A stretch of DNA of 64,000 nucleotides from Pelolinea sp. (GCA_012797975.1 JAAZOD010000012.1:1-64000), one strand, 5' to 3'. Positions 8,008-19,530 are shown, numbered from the stretch's first letter. The notes: generated from the letters alone by a model not told the origin. Made by a program: numbers and translations.

Positions 8008-8058
8008 TTGACTTAAAGTATAGTATACTATATACTATGTATAGTAAACTATATATTA
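8008..8058 (+). promoter_or_regulatory. Promoter of the XRE unit with reiterated TATAGTA operator
   Basis: TTGACT (8008-8013) and TATACT (8031-8036) are 17 bp apart. The spacer, -10 box and following bases contain TATAGTATACTATATACTA and TATAGTAAACTATA, several overlapping inverted copies of TATAGTA/TACTATA. This is a strong candidate for multi-site autoregulatory binding. Confidence 0.65.
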
Positions 8059-8121
8059 CGAAAGGAAAATTCATGTGCGTGTTTCGGTTTAAATATTTTT
8101 TGAAACAAAAGGAGAAAAGCA

Positions 8122-8346
8122 TTGAAATTGGAAAATCATTTAAAAATGTTCCGTTTTAAACATGGAGAGATCACACAACAAGATCTGGCGAATGCCGTAG
8201 GGGTCACTCGACTCACGATCCATTCGATTGAAACCGGTAAGTTCGCACCTTCCACACTGCTGGCATTGAAGATAGCCAAATACTTCGGCATGAAAGTGGA
8301 AGACATTTTCTATCTTTCAGATAACGATGATGAAATCGGAGGATGA
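8122..8346 (+). CDS. XRE-family helix-turn-helix regulator (YozG/Cro type)
   Basis: A 74-residue protein consisting of a single HTH_3 domain: TQQDLANAVGVTRLTIHSIETGKFAPS spans the two DNA-contact helices (residues about 18-44), and VEDIFYLSD ends it, as in short Cro/CI-type regulators. It begins at TTG (8122) with AGGAG at 8110-8114. It is translationally linked to the membrane protein downstream; the GGAGG for that gene lies in its last codons. The reiterated TATAGTA sites upstream are the likely operator. The effector is unknown. Confidence 0.85.
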   Translation: MKLENHLKMFRFKHGEITQQDLANAVGVTRLTIHSIETGKFAPSTLLALKIAKYFGMKVEDIFYLSDNDDEIGG

Positions 8347-8348
8347 CA

Positions 8349-9227
8349 ATGAAACACAAGAAAAATGGCCAATTGGTCTGGGGAATCCTTTTATTCTGTT
8401 TTACGGCAGCAAGTACTGGATTGCTTATCTTTTTCAAGCAAAAGATCCAAAATCATATTTCAATTCAAGATTATCTAAGCTATGGAGAAGCTGGTCTTCT
8501 GATCCTGATCGGGTGCATCCATTTATTTGGGATCAAGAATGTGATAAAAAGAATTAAAGAATCAAAACATGCAAGTATTCTGTCATCCATGGCATTTGTA
8601 TTTGGATTGTTTTCACTTTTCTTATTGCTGGTGGATGTGGTGATGTTGCAAGAGATCGGGAATGAGATTTTTGCCGCTCACGATAATTCCGGAGAATGGC
8701 AAATCATATTCTTCAATCATGCTATCCATTTCCTTTTCTCTCTGATCTTTATTGTGCAGAGTTTCTATAAGAGAAAGGATCGAATGGACCATGAAGCTAC
8801 TCAGCCTGCTTTGAAAAATGAAGTTGTATTCCTGACGGTGCAGCAGATAGGCATTTTTACAGCAATAACTGGTTTAGCTTTTACGTCTTATTTGCTTCAC
8901 TTCCAGATCCCATCGGATTTTGTTACCGGGTTGCTTTTTATTTCTACTCTTGTTCTGATGATTCCCTACATTCTAATTACAGTATATTGGTTTTATACCA
9001 AGCGTAAAGAAAAACCAAGTGATTGGTATGATGAAAAACAAATTCATGATATTTCCAGGGCTGGACTAATCACAATGGCTGTAACTGAATTCATGATGTG
9101 TGTTTGGTTTGGGTTATCGATAACCGAGGTGATTGAATCAGGATCAATACTCCTGTTTCCTTTCTATAGCTTTCTCTCCATATTGTTCTTTTCAGGAATC
9201 ACGCTCTATATGAATCGATACCAATAA
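8349..9227 (+). CDS. Multi-pass membrane protein, unknown function
   Basis: About 292 residues with seven or so predicted hydrophobic helices, starting near residues 10-30 and ending at the C-terminus, separated by short charged loops (KRIKESKH, YKRKDRMDHE, TKRKEKPSDWYDEKQ). No catalytic motif is seen. The ATG at 8349 has GGAGG six bases upstream; an ATG at 8343 directly abuts that site and is less likely. Pairs of a small XRE regulator and a membrane protein of this size occur widely and are usually annotated as DUF proteins. Function is not assigned. Confidence 0.6.
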   Translation: MKHKKNGQLVWGILLFCFTAASTGLLIFFKQKIQNHISIQDYLSYGEAGLLILIGCIHLFGIKNVIKRIKESKHASILSSMAFVFGLFSLFLLLVDVVMLQEIGNEIFAAHDNSGEWQIIFFNHAIHFLFSLIFIVQSFYKRKDRMDHEATQPALKNEVVFLTVQQIGIFTAITGLAFTSYLLHFQIPSDFVTGLLFISTLVLMIPYILITVYWFYTKRKEKPSDWYDEKQIHDISRAGLITMAVTEFMMCVWFGLSITEVIESGSILLFPFYSFLSILFFSGITLYMNRYQ

Positions 9228-9234
9228 CAAAAAA

Positions 9235-9266
9235 TTCAGAGAGGTAATAAAAGATACCTCTCTGAA
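9235..9266. terminator. Strong 12-bp hairpin after the membrane-protein gene
   Basis: TTCAGAGAGGTA (9235-9246) and TACCTCTCTGAA (9255-9266) form a perfect 12-bp stem with an 8-base loop, eight bases after the stop codon. The T-run lies on the minus strand; on the plus strand an A-rich tract follows. It may still cause termination or protect the 3' end of the plus-strand transcript. Confidence 0.6.
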
Positions 9267-9481
9267 TAAAAAACCAAATTTGTGCCCCTATCACTATGCA
9301 GATTTAATTTTTTACCCCACAATTGCACTTTGGAATGCAATGATCATAATCAAAATTAACTAAATAATTAGTAAAATCAGTAAAAAAACATGATTTTATG
9401 GTCAGATCGTTTCTATGATTCTTGTATATACAACTCAATTACGATGGCACGAATGCAAAAAAAGTAATCTGTTGATTTTGT
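9267..9481. other. A+T-rich gap without gene
   Basis: Nothing convincing is seen. A short inverted repeat, TTGCA/TGCAA, lies near 9325-9342. The stretch lies between two hairpins (9235-9266 and 9482-9519), so a short stable RNA or an extended 3' UTR is conceivable but unsupported. Confidence 0.3.
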
Positions 9482-9530
9482 TAGAGAAGGAAATGCTGAT
9501 TTTGGCACTTCCTTCTCTACTTTTATTTTT
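9482..9530 (+). terminator. Intrinsic terminator, plus strand
   Basis: TAGAGAAGGAA (9482-9492) pairs perfectly with TTCCTTCTCTA (9509-9519), followed by TTTTATTTTTC. It faces the minus-strand bgl operon end and would stop read-through from the XRE/membrane unit. Confidence 0.75.
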
Positions 9531-9608
9531 CTTATTAACCTAAATGGAACTTAGATGGGGATTATTTACATTCTTAACCCCTTGAAATATCTGATTTGCG
9601 TAAAAAAA

Positions 9609-12445
<2,837 letters not shown>

Positions 12446-12464
12446 TTAATTACCTCTCTGATTG

Positions 12465-12764
12465 TTATTTCTTTGGAAAGATCGCATTGATTTGCTTAAA
12501 AATATTGTCCACGTTTCCCACGGCATAATCGTACGGCGCGATCACAGCCACCGGCTTTTGGGAGATATCCTTGATCTCCTGCTGTTTGTAGGAAATTTGA
12601 GGACCGAGCAGGATCATATCGAATTGAGGACCGATTTCGTCATAATCATTCATTCCCTTTGCCACGATCTCCAATTCGAATCCTTTTTCTTCGGCATAGG
12701 TTTTCATTTTTTTCATTAAAATACTTGTCGAAGCACCACCTGCACAAACCAGCAAAATTTTCAT
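12465..12764 (-). CDS. PTS EIIB, cellobiose type
   Basis: About 99 residues, cytoplasmic. The phosphoryl-accepting Cys7 sits in LLVCAGGASTS at the N-terminus, and LLGPQISY in the middle is a family landmark. It passes phosphate from EIIA to the sugar bound by EIIC. I prefer the ATG at 12764, with AGGAGG eleven bases upstream; a GTG at 12776 overlapping the EIIA stop would add four residues but sits on the ribosome-binding site itself. Confidence 0.9.
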   Translation of the reverse strand: MKILLVCAGGASTSILMKKMKTYAEEKGFELEIVAKGMNDYDEIGPQFDMILLGPQISYKQQEIKDISQKPVAVIAPYDYAVGNVDNIFKQINAIFPKK

Positions 12765-12772
12765 TTTCTTAA

Positions 12773-13096
12773 TCACCTCCTTTCCACTTTTTCATGAAGT
12801 GCTATGATCTCGACGATCAATTCCTTGGCCAATTCGGCGCACATCAAATGATCCTGAGCATGAGCGATCAAGAGGTCGCTTTGATCGAACTCGCCATTGG
12901 CATACATTGTCAATAAGGCACTGTGTGATTTATGAGCTTCGTGTGCAAACCGATCAGAACTTTTTAATAATTCCTTTGCTTTTTCCAAATCTCCTTTCTT
13001 TGCCATTGCAAGTGCTTCAAATGCTTTACTGCGAGCTGCCCCGGCGTTGGCGATGATTTGCATCGCAATTTCTTCCATTTTTTTATTCAAAGCCAT
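12773..13096 (-). CDS. PTS EIIA, lactose/cellobiose type
   Basis: A 107-residue helical EIIA. The phosphorylated histidine is His79 in IAHAQDHLM, the strongly conserved site of the Lac/Cel family. It accepts phosphate from HPr and donates it to EIIB. It starts 17 bp after the regulator gene and overlaps EIIB, so regulator-EIIA-EIIB-EIIC-glucosidase look like one transcript. Confidence 0.92.
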   Translation of the reverse strand: MALNKKMEEIAMQIIANAGAARSKAFEALAMAKKGDLEKAKELLKSSDRFAHEAHKSHSALLTMYANGEFDQSDLLIAHAQDHLMCAELAKELIVEIIALHEKVERR

Positions 13097-13113
13097 GATT
13101 GATCCTGCTCCTT

Positions 13114-15735
13114 CTATAATTTATTGATGATCATGATGATGTTCGCAATTTCGTCATCCGGAAAAATAATGCCGAATGACTTCTCCAATGGTTTTACGAT
13201 CCGCAAGACTTTTTTATAACAATCAGCATGGGTCTTAAGGATTTGATCTTTGTGAAGATTCTTTGGAATGGCATCTTTGCCGAGAATGCGATTGATGCAG
13301 CAGGCAATGTGCATCAAGAGGCCGATTTCCGTATCCAGCGACATGTGTAAAACCTCGCGATCGATCTGGTCGATCAGAGGAGGCAGCATACGCTGGATTT
13401 TCTTGACGTCGGCAAATTCAAGCTGTTCCTCAAGATAATGAAAAACCTCATCGAAATCGATCCGGCTTTTTTCGCGCTTTTTGAATTTCAATATCTCCGG
13501 CAGGGCCGTCGGATCGGAGCCGAGCACATCGCTGATGGGAATGAACGGGATGCCGAACAGTTTCGGATCATTGACCCCGATCAGACAGTGAATGATGGAG
13601 GTCATCTGCAGTGTTTGCAACCGATCGCGCAATTGTTCCTGATCGGCAATCGATAAGGAAACAACTTCCATGTCATGGATATTTCCATATTTCTCGATGT
13701 ATTTTTTCAATTCTTGAGCGCTGCCTTCGCCGGTAGTACAGACGGTGACGATGACGTGGTTGTGCGGTCTTCTGTAGAAATCCATATTGTTCATGACGTT
13801 CTGGTACAAAGCATCCACGTTGTTTGTTACGGTGGCGCGCCTTGCCCATTCAATGGCCATCAATGTAATTGGAAATTCCACCGTTCGGATTTCGACCCCT
13901 GTTTCTATGGCAATGGATTCGAAATATGTTTTCAGGAATTCCATGTCATAAAGCGCCACCACCCCTCTTCCGCGGTCAATCTTCTTCACACAATCCGATA
14001 GCGCCGTATATACTTCAGAGGGTTGGTGCTCCAGGGGGATCTCAAAGAAAAATGCGTTGTTGTACTGAATGATCTGGGTGATCATCGCTGCCAGCGAGGC
14101 AGCCACGCTATTCCCGAGCAATGCGATCAAGATCACCGGCTTTTTTGTGTTGACCATTGTAGAATCGTCAAAGCACAAAAACATGGTGATGAAAATTGCC
14201 TCTTCGGCGGGAAGTTTCACAGAAAAAGTACTCTCAATTTGCTGCACAAACTGCTGCGACAGCAGGTATTTGGCCTTATTCTGCTCAACGATCTCCGACA
14301 TCCTGTAGCCCGTTAAAAGTTCTCTGGTGTTTCTACCCTTCACCATGCTATCAATATGCAAACACAATCCATAGAATACGGAAGGTGGAAATTCGATCAG
14401 CAGTTTTTTGCCGGCCTCGTCGAGAAAGGTTTCCACAAGCGGAATGGTCCGTTTATCAACCAGCTTGATGAGCTGTTCTTTATTGACCACATTCCTTGAG
14501 ATGTCGTTCAGGTACTTGCGAAAGATCTCTTCAAATTCCGTATAAAGAAGGATGTTTGCATCCTCTTGGGAAAAACCACGCTCTTGAAGCTCATTCAGTT
14601 TTCGATCGATGACGTCATACAAACTGGATGATTCAAGTTTGGCGCGATCGACCGCGCTCATTTTCATGGTCGAACCGGAAAAGGTATAGTCATAGTTCGA
14701 AGGGATGATGCGTTCGATCTCCTCACGATGATCAAGATAATTTAAAAATCCCTTGCGTATGTACGGCTCGAAATCATACAGATATACATTGACAGCATTG
14801 TCGGGTGAGTCATGTTCTCTCAGATATGCCATTGCGCAGCCACGTTTGATATCCCCCTTCAGTTGTTTAATGTTATAACTGCAGTCGTAAAGAAGAAGAC
14901 AGCGAAGCAATTCGGCATTGATCACCAACGTCTTTTTTGCACGAGCTGCTTCAACATTGAAAAGATTCTGGATAAGGGTCATGCGCTCATCCAACGGTCG
15001 GGCCGACAAGGCAGGCAGTTCGATGATGATCGGCAGCACTCTGCCAAAATCATCGCAGGCATCCTTATTCGAAGAATCGCAGGCCACGATCACCATGGGA
15101 ATGGTCTTCGTCGAGCCTTCCCCTTCCATGCGCTGATACTGCTCCAGCATGGAACAGAATTGGTTGCGCAGACCTGCGGGCAGCAGATGAGCATTGTCAA
15201 CGTGCAGAACGCCTTCTTTGGCCTCAGAACAGATCCCGCTTTTTCCATCTGTTCCAAACAGTTCTTCCATCAAGCCAGCATTGTTGTTCAGGTGGTCCAT
15301 GCAATCGAATGTAACGTAGGGGGCTTTTGGAGGCAAAATGCCCGATGCGACTGCATATTGATGCATTGTGGCGGCAAGAAAACTCTTGCCCGTTCCCTGT
15401 TCGCCGACGATCAATGTGTCCAAACTCTTTCCGGGATAGACGACCGCAGCTTTGGCAAGCTGTATCGGATGTCTGAGACTCCCACGGACCCCTGTGATAT
15501 TTTCAAAGCATTGTTCCTCGCTGAGGTTATTTCGATCGGCGACCGTATACAGGACCGGCCGGCCGTTCGTTTTTATCACACGCCCCTCAGCGACGAGCGT
15601 GTTCAAAATACTGCTCACGTTGGTGCGCAGAATATCCAACGTTGCCGCAAGATACTGCGTGGTTACGCCACTCTCTTCGTGGGCAGAAGCGTACAGTTTT
15701 AGAAAGTCGTATACTTTTTCTTTGTTGGTTTTCAT
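13114..15735 (-). CDS. LevR-like PRD-containing PTS regulator
   Basis: An 873-residue multidomain activator. Residues about 1-75 form a winged helix. Residues about 85-310 form an AAA+ domain with Walker A GEQGTGKS and Walker B GVLHVDNAH. Then come a PRD (about 440-540), an EIIA-Man-like domain (about 555-690, starting KKPVILIALLGNSVA), an EIIB-like segment, and a second PRD at the C-terminus. LevR/DagR-type proteins activate sigma-54 promoters under PTS phosphorylation control. The GAFTGA loop that contacts sigma-54 is not recognisable here, and the upstream promoter looks like sigma-70. It is the first gene of the PTS operon. Confidence 0.85.
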   Translation of the reverse strand: MKTNKEKVYDFLKLYASAHEESGVTTQYLAATLDILRTNVSSILNTLVAEGRVIKTNGRPVLYTVADRNNLSEEQCFENITGVRGSLRHPIQLAKAAVVYPGKSLDTLIVGEQGTGKSFLAATMHQYAVASGILPPKAPYVTFDCMDHLNNNAGLMEELFGTDGKSGICSEAKEGVLHVDNAHLLPAGLRNQFCSMLEQYQRMEGEGSTKTIPMVIVACDSSNKDACDDFGRVLPIIIELPALSARPLDERMTLIQNLFNVEAARAKKTLVINAELLRCLLLYDCSYNIKQLKGDIKRGCAMAYLREHDSPDNAVNVYLYDFEPYIRKGFLNYLDHREEIERIIPSNYDYTFSGSTMKMSAVDRAKLESSSLYDVIDRKLNELQERGFSQEDANILLYTEFEEIFRKYLNDISRNVVNKEQLIKLVDKRTIPLVETFLDEAGKKLLIEFPPSVFYGLCLHIDSMVKGRNTRELLTGYRMSEIVEQNKAKYLLSQQFVQQIESTFSVKLPAEEAIFITMFLCFDDSTMVNTKKPVILIALLGNSVAASLAAMITQIIQYNNAFFFEIPLEHQPSEVYTALSDCVKKIDRGRGVVALYDMEFLKTYFESIAIETGVEIRTVEFPITLMAIEWARRATVTNNVDALYQNVMNNMDFYRRPHNHVIVTVCTTGEGSAQELKKYIEKYGNIHDMEVVSLSIADQEQLRDRLQTLQMTSIIHCLIGVNDPKLFGIPFIPISDVLGSDPTALPEILKFKKREKSRIDFDEVFHYLEEQLEFADVKKIQRMLPPLIDQIDREVLHMSLDTEIGLLMHIACCINRILGKDAIPKNLHKDQILKTHADCYKKVLRIVKPLEKSFGIIFPDDEIANIIMIINKL

Positions 15736-15757
15736 GGAAAGACACCTCCAAAGAAAC

Positions 15758-15970
15758 TATACACTAAATATACACATCCTTATTGTAGGAAAATTGAGAA
15801 GGGGATTCAAACGCCGAACTGTTTATGTTTTGGTGGAAAGCGATATACACTAGCTTGATTTATGTGTCCATCGGGCCGGGGAAATGATTCGGGGAATGCT
15901 TTTTCGTTTTTTATGAAAGAACAAACGGGTTCAGTGTATTGAAATGGTGAAGATGGTTCGTTCAGTGTAT
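15758..15970. repeat. Five copies of a TATACAC/GTGTAT motif upstream of the PTS regulator
   Basis: TATACAC occurs at 15758-15764, 15769-15775 and 15844-15850, and GTGTAT (reverse orientation) at 15934-15939 and 15965-15970. The first two are exactly 11 bp apart, one helical turn. Clustering upstream of the regulator suggests operator or activator sites. Between 15971 and 16087 no further gene or signal is seen. Confidence 0.5.
15782..15810 (-). promoter_or_regulatory. Sigma-70-type promoter of the PTS operon
   Basis: On the minus strand TTGAAT (15805-15810) and TACAAT (15782-15787) are separated by 17 bp. GGAGG for the regulator start lies nine bases before the ATG at 15735. The leader between contains two TATACAC/GTGTATA repeats spaced 11 bp. 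Confidence 0.6.
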
Positions 15971-16087
15971 GTCTGCAAGAAAAGAGAATCAAAAACCATC
16001 CTCATTGCATGAGTTTTAATGCCCAGGTGATGTTCCCGGCAGGGTTTTAGGATACTATGGATCGGAAGTCCCCAAAGATCCGAGATC

Positions 16088-16113
16088 AAAAAAGCACCTG
16101 TTCAAGGTGCTTT
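16088..16113 (-). terminator. Intrinsic terminator of the CPBP protease gene
   Basis: AAAGCACCT (16091-16099) and AGGTGCTTT (16105-16113) form a 9-bp stem; on the minus strand it is followed by TTTTTT. It lies 37 bp after the stop of the minus-strand gene at 16150. Confidence 0.8.
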
Positions 16114-16149
16114 AATAAAATAAAGTGCAGACCTGACCTGCATTGAAAA

Positions 16150-16959
16150 TTATTTTTGTGTGTATCCCAGTTTTCCTCTGGTTGCAACGGCAATGATAAC
16201 GGCCGCTGCCAACCCGACCAGGGTCGAGATCATCCACAACTGCAGATCGACATGCGCAATGTCGCTGCCGCCCAGGGCGCTGCTCATGGTAGCTTGGGTG
16301 AGCAGCACCGTGCCCCAAAAGTTGTCGGCATTATGGTAGATCAATCCGCCTACCAGCAAGCTGCCTCTGGTTTTGTTATAGACCCAAGTCATCAGGATGG
16401 CCAGCCCTACTTCAGCCAATACATAGAGCGGCATGCGCCCCAGTCCCAACTCATAATGGATGGCTGTTGGGTTGAAAAACTGCGGTAGATGCCAGAGTCC
16501 CCATACCATACCAAGGATCACGCTGGCCAACAAGGGATTCCATTTTTCCTGCAGGCGGGGCAGGGCAAACCCGCGCCAGCCGAACTCCTCGCCCAGCGGT
16601 CCGCCTACCATGGTGATCAGAAAGAACAGCGGCAGCAAATACCATTCTTTTTTAATGAAGGTGAAGGCGGGAATATCCCCACCCACCAGCCAGTGGATGC
16701 CGACCGCGATAAGTGTCAGGCCGGCCGGTAAAAAAAGTGCCACCAGCCACCATTTCCAGCCCACACGCCCATGGATCGCCCGTTGCCAGAGCTCGCGCAT
16801 GCCATCTTTCCCTGCCACCAGGGCGGTGGTGAGCAACCCGGCCAGGGTAGGACCAAAGACTAGGATGCCCTGGCCACCGGAATACCAAGGCAGCCAGCTA
16901 ATAAGAAACGTAAGAAAGAGAAAAAAAGCCATCGGATATTTACGAATCAGATTTACCAT
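16150..16959 (-). CDS. CPBP-family intramembrane metalloprotease
   Basis: A 269-residue membrane protein with about seven hydrophobic helices. The CAAX-protease/bacteriocin-processing (Abi) motifs are all present: GEEFGWRG (catalytic Glu-Glu, about residue 123), WGLWHLPQF (His) and YHNADN (His/Asn). Such proteins are membrane glutamic- or metallo-proteases, and some protect against peptides. It stands alone with its own terminator. GGAGG precedes the ATG. The substrate is unknown. Confidence 0.88.
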   Translation of the reverse strand: MVNLIRKYPMAFFLFLTFLISWLPWYSGGQGILVFGPTLAGLLTTALVAGKDGMRELWQRAIHGRVGWKWWLVALFLPAGLTLIAVGIHWLVGGDIPAFTFIKKEWYLLPLFFLITMVGGPLGEEFGWRGFALPRLQEKWNPLLASVILGMVWGLWHLPQFFNPTAIHYELGLGRMPLYVLAEVGLAILMTWVYNKTRGSLLVGGLIYHNADNFWGTVLLTQATMSSALGGSDIAHVDLQLWMISTLVGLAAAVIIAVATRGKLGYTQK

Positions 16960-17063
16960 AAAATTATCCCTCCAGATGATGGTAAGTAATCAGAATAAGT
17001 GAATGTGTTTATTCGTAGGAATATTTCAGATTATACTTCTTTATTAAGAAGGGAGGTTTGAGT

Positions 17064-17258
17064 ATGGTCGAATATCGCTTTGTAAAAATTGAGTTGACGG
17101 GAGCTTTGCCACCGAAAAGACCGGTCGAGGATTATCACAAGGTAATTGAGAAGAATGCAAAAGAAGGATGGCGATTGGTTCAGATATTTTCTCCCGTTGT
17201 GGCGGCCGGGCCATTTGCTGCCTTTTACGAATTGATTTTTGAAAGAGAAAAGGAATAG
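17064..17258 (+). CDS. DUF4177 family small protein
   Basis: A 64-residue protein with the DUF4177 pattern: YRFVKIEL at the N-terminus, DYHKVIEKNAKEGWRLVQIF in the centre and a FYELIFERE end. The ATG at 17064 has GGGAGG eight bases upstream; an in-frame TTG two codons earlier is less likely. These proteins form small beta-sheet folds of unknown function. Confidence 0.75.
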   Translation: MVEYRFVKIELTGALPPKRPVEDYHKVIEKNAKEGWRLVQIFSPVVAAGPFAAFYELIFEREKE

Positions 17259-17543
17259 GATATTCCCCGCCCGAGACCTATTTTCAGATTTGCTTGAATT
17301 ATTAATAACAAGATATTGATGGTCTGACAATAAGCTTTACCATTTCGATGAATACAATTGGATCGGTCCGGTGACCCATCGCCACCAGACCGATCCGGGA
17401 TTGCCCATCTCATCTCCCCATACTCTGGGAAGGGAGATCTGCGGTTCATTCCATTATTTTACGAAGATAACATCAAGCAATCCATATCATTTCCAAAAAT
17501 AAAGTCATTAAAGATTGCGGTTGATATTAGCAAAAGATTAGAA
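17259..17543. other. Gap between DUF4177 and the ChrB-N unit
   Basis: No gene is supported. The main structure is a long hairpin at 17360-17396: GGATCGGTC and GACCGATCC (9 bp), with GGTG/CACC pairing inside the loop. A plus-strand open frame over 17358-17582 runs through this hairpin and has no ribosome-binding site or domain. Confidence 0.5.
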
Positions 17544-17602
17544 AATGTAACACTTATTGCATTTTTCGTCGAACAAGAATAAAATGTAACAACTGTTACA
17601 TT
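17544..17602 (+). promoter_or_regulatory. Promoter and dyad operators of the ChrB-N/MFS/ATPase unit
   Basis: TTGCAT (17557-17562) and TAAAAT (17580-17585) are 17 bp apart. AATGTAAC-AACT-GTTACATT (17583-17602) is an 8-bp-arm dyad directly over and after the -10 box. A second copy of AATGTAAC lies at 17544-17551, upstream of the -35. GGAGG follows at 17604-17608, so a repressor at this dyad would block initiation. Confidence 0.65.
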
Positions 17603-17613
17603 CGGAGGAAAGC

Positions 17614-18210
17614 ATGGAATATCAATGGCTGCTGTTTTGTGTTCAACTTCCGGCCACCCCTTCCAGCCCGCGGGTTACCGTATGGAGACGCATGCGCTCG
17701 GCCGGATCGCTCGGATTGGATAATGGGTTGTGGCTGCTGCCGCATACCCCCAGCGCGGAGGATTTCATTGCAGAAATAAAGCGCTATGTCGCCAGTCAGG
17801 GTGGTACAAGCCGTGTATTCTTTGCCAATTCCTTTGATGAGGATACTGAAAAAGAGATCCGGCAACGTTTTCTGGAAGATCGCGAAGAGGAATATGTGGA
17901 GTTGAAAGAACAATGTGCCGATTTTCTGGAGGAAATCGAAAAAGAAACCCGGCGCGGAAACTTCAGCTTTGCCGAGTATGAAGAGAACGAACAGGACTTG
18001 AACAAGCTGGAAACCTGGTACGCCAGGGTTCAGCAGCGCGATTTTCTGGGTGGAAAACATGCCGAAGAAGCGACAGACTGGTTGGGGAAATGCCGCGACG
18101 CATTGCAAACCTTTTCGGCAGAAGTATTTGCCCATGAAGATCAGCAGCATGTTCACAAAATGCGGTTCGATCCGGGTGAAGCAGGCGATCAGAACAAAGA
18201 AGCGAAGTAG
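17614..18210 (+). CDS. ChrB N-terminal-domain protein
   Basis: A 198-residue protein with a ChrB_N-like N-terminus: WLLFCVQLPATPSSPRVTVWRRMR, then GSLGLDNGLWLLPH, the pattern seen at the start of chromate-resistance regulators. The remaining two thirds are charged and helical (EEEYVELKEQCADFLEEIEKE), probably a coiled coil. The C-terminal ChrB domain is absent. It is the first gene of a four-gene plus-strand run. The context with two transporters suggests a regulator or sensor of a stress such as metal or drug exposure. The dyad at 17583 could be its own target, but that is inference. Confidence 0.7.
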   Translation: MEYQWLLFCVQLPATPSSPRVTVWRRMRSAGSLGLDNGLWLLPHTPSAEDFIAEIKRYVASQGGTSRVFFANSFDEDTEKEIRQRFLEDREEEYVELKEQCADFLEEIEKETRRGNFSFAEYEENEQDLNKLETWYARVQQRDFLGGKHAEEATDWLGKCRDALQTFSAEVFAHEDQQHVHKMRFDPGEAGDQNKEAK

Positions 18211-18240
18211 GGTTCAAGCAATAAGAGAGGAAGTTGTTTT

Positions 18241-19485
18241 ATGGAAAGCGAAAACGCAAAAGAAAAAGTCAGCATCAAACAATTACCACGCAACGTGTGG
18301 GCGGTGGGATTCACCAGCTTTTTCATGGATATTTCCGGTGAAATGGTCATCAATATTCTGCCGCTGTTTTTATCCAATGTGTTGGGTGTGCAGACCAGTA
18401 TCATCGGTTTGATCGAAGGGGTTGCCGAAGCCACTGCCAGCATTCTCAAATTGTTCTCCGGCTGGCTTTCGGATAAATTGAAGAAAAGAAAATGGGTTGC
18501 AGTGGTCGGATATGGACTTTCCGCCCTATCAAAACCATTCTTTTATCTTGCCAGCAGCTGGGAGCTGATCGCGGGTGTGCGTTGGGCAGATCGTGTAGGC
18601 AAAGGTGTTCGCACCGCTCCACGTGATGCACTGGTGGCAGATTCCACCACCAAAGAAACGCGCGGCTTGGCATTTGGTTTTAACCGTGCCATGGACAAAG
18701 CCGGCGCCATGATCGGCCTGCTGATCGCAGCCCTGGCAGTCTGGTTGACCCAGGCCAATACCGTGTACCTCTCCAAAACCACCTTTCAGACGATTGTGCT
18801 CATCAGCTTGGTTCCCGCATTCCTGGCCGTCTTCACCTTGGCTTTCGGGACAAAAGATGTGGAAGTATCGGGTCAACGTGAAGCTCCGAAATTTTCGTTG
18901 AAGAACATGGGAAAACCGTTCATGATCTTTCTGGTGATCGTCAGTGTTTTCACCCTGGGAAATTCATCCGATGGTTTTTTGGTGCTGCGCGCACAAAACC
19001 TGGGCGTTTCTGTGATCGGTATCCTGGTAATGCTGGCGGTCTATAACCTCATTGTTTCCCTGGTCGCCACTCCGGCCGGTTCTCTTTCCGACCGTATTGG
19101 CCGGCGAAAATTGATCATCGGAGGTTGGTTGCTGTATGCGCTGGTCTATTTCGGATTTGCCACTGCCCACAGCACGTGGCAGGTATGGCTGCTGTATGTT
19201 GCCTACGGGCTGTATTTTGGTCTGGCGTTCGGCACCGCCAATGCCATGGTGGCCGATCTGGTCCCCGAAGCCATGCGTGGAACCGCTTATGGCACCTACC
19301 ATGCGGTGATCGGGTTATTGACATTTCCTTCTTCCCTGATCGCGGGGATCCTCTGGCAGGGCGTGGGCTCATGGGGCGGTTTTGGCCCTTCCGCACCGTT
19401 CTATTTCGGAGGAACGATGGCGTTGATCGCGGCTTTGTTGATGATCTTCTGGATGCCGAAGACTGATCAGACCGCTGCTCAATGA
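18241..19485 (+). CDS. MFS transporter
   Basis: A 414-residue major facilitator with twelve expected helices. GWLSDKLKKRKW after TM2 and GSLSDRIGRRKL after TM8 are the two copies of the cytoplasmic GxLaDrxGrr motif. The N-terminal FTSFFMDISGEMVINILPLFL and RVGKGVRTAPRDALVAD are typical of the drug/heavy-metal-associated MFS subgroup often found next to ChrB-like genes. It starts 30 bp after the ChrB-N gene with AGGA upstream. Efflux is more likely than uptake; the substrate is unknown. Confidence 0.85.
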   Translation: MESENAKEKVSIKQLPRNVWAVGFTSFFMDISGEMVINILPLFLSNVLGVQTSIIGLIEGVAEATASILKLFSGWLSDKLKKRKWVAVVGYGLSALSKPFFYLASSWELIAGVRWADRVGKGVRTAPRDALVADSTTKETRGLAFGFNRAMDKAGAMIGLLIAALAVWLTQANTVYLSKTTFQTIVLISLVPAFLAVFTLAFGTKDVEVSGQREAPKFSLKNMGKPFMIFLVIVSVFTLGNSSDGFLVLRAQNLGVSVIGILVMLAVYNLIVSLVATPAGSLSDRIGRRKLIIGGWLLYALVYFGFATAHSTWQVWLLYVAYGLYFGLAFGTANAMVADLVPEAMRGTAYGTYHAVIGLLTFPSSLIAGILWQGVGSWGGFGPSAPFYFGGTMALIAALLMIFWMPKTDQTAAQ

Positions 19486-19530
19486 TCTTTCAAGAAATTG
19501 GAGTATATCCGCTTAAAACAAGGAAGATGC

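Noticed and set aside
14812-15702. 296-codon open frame on the plus strand
   Set aside because: It is antisense to the LevR-like gene, has no family resemblance or ribosome-binding site, and is explained by codon bias of the real gene.
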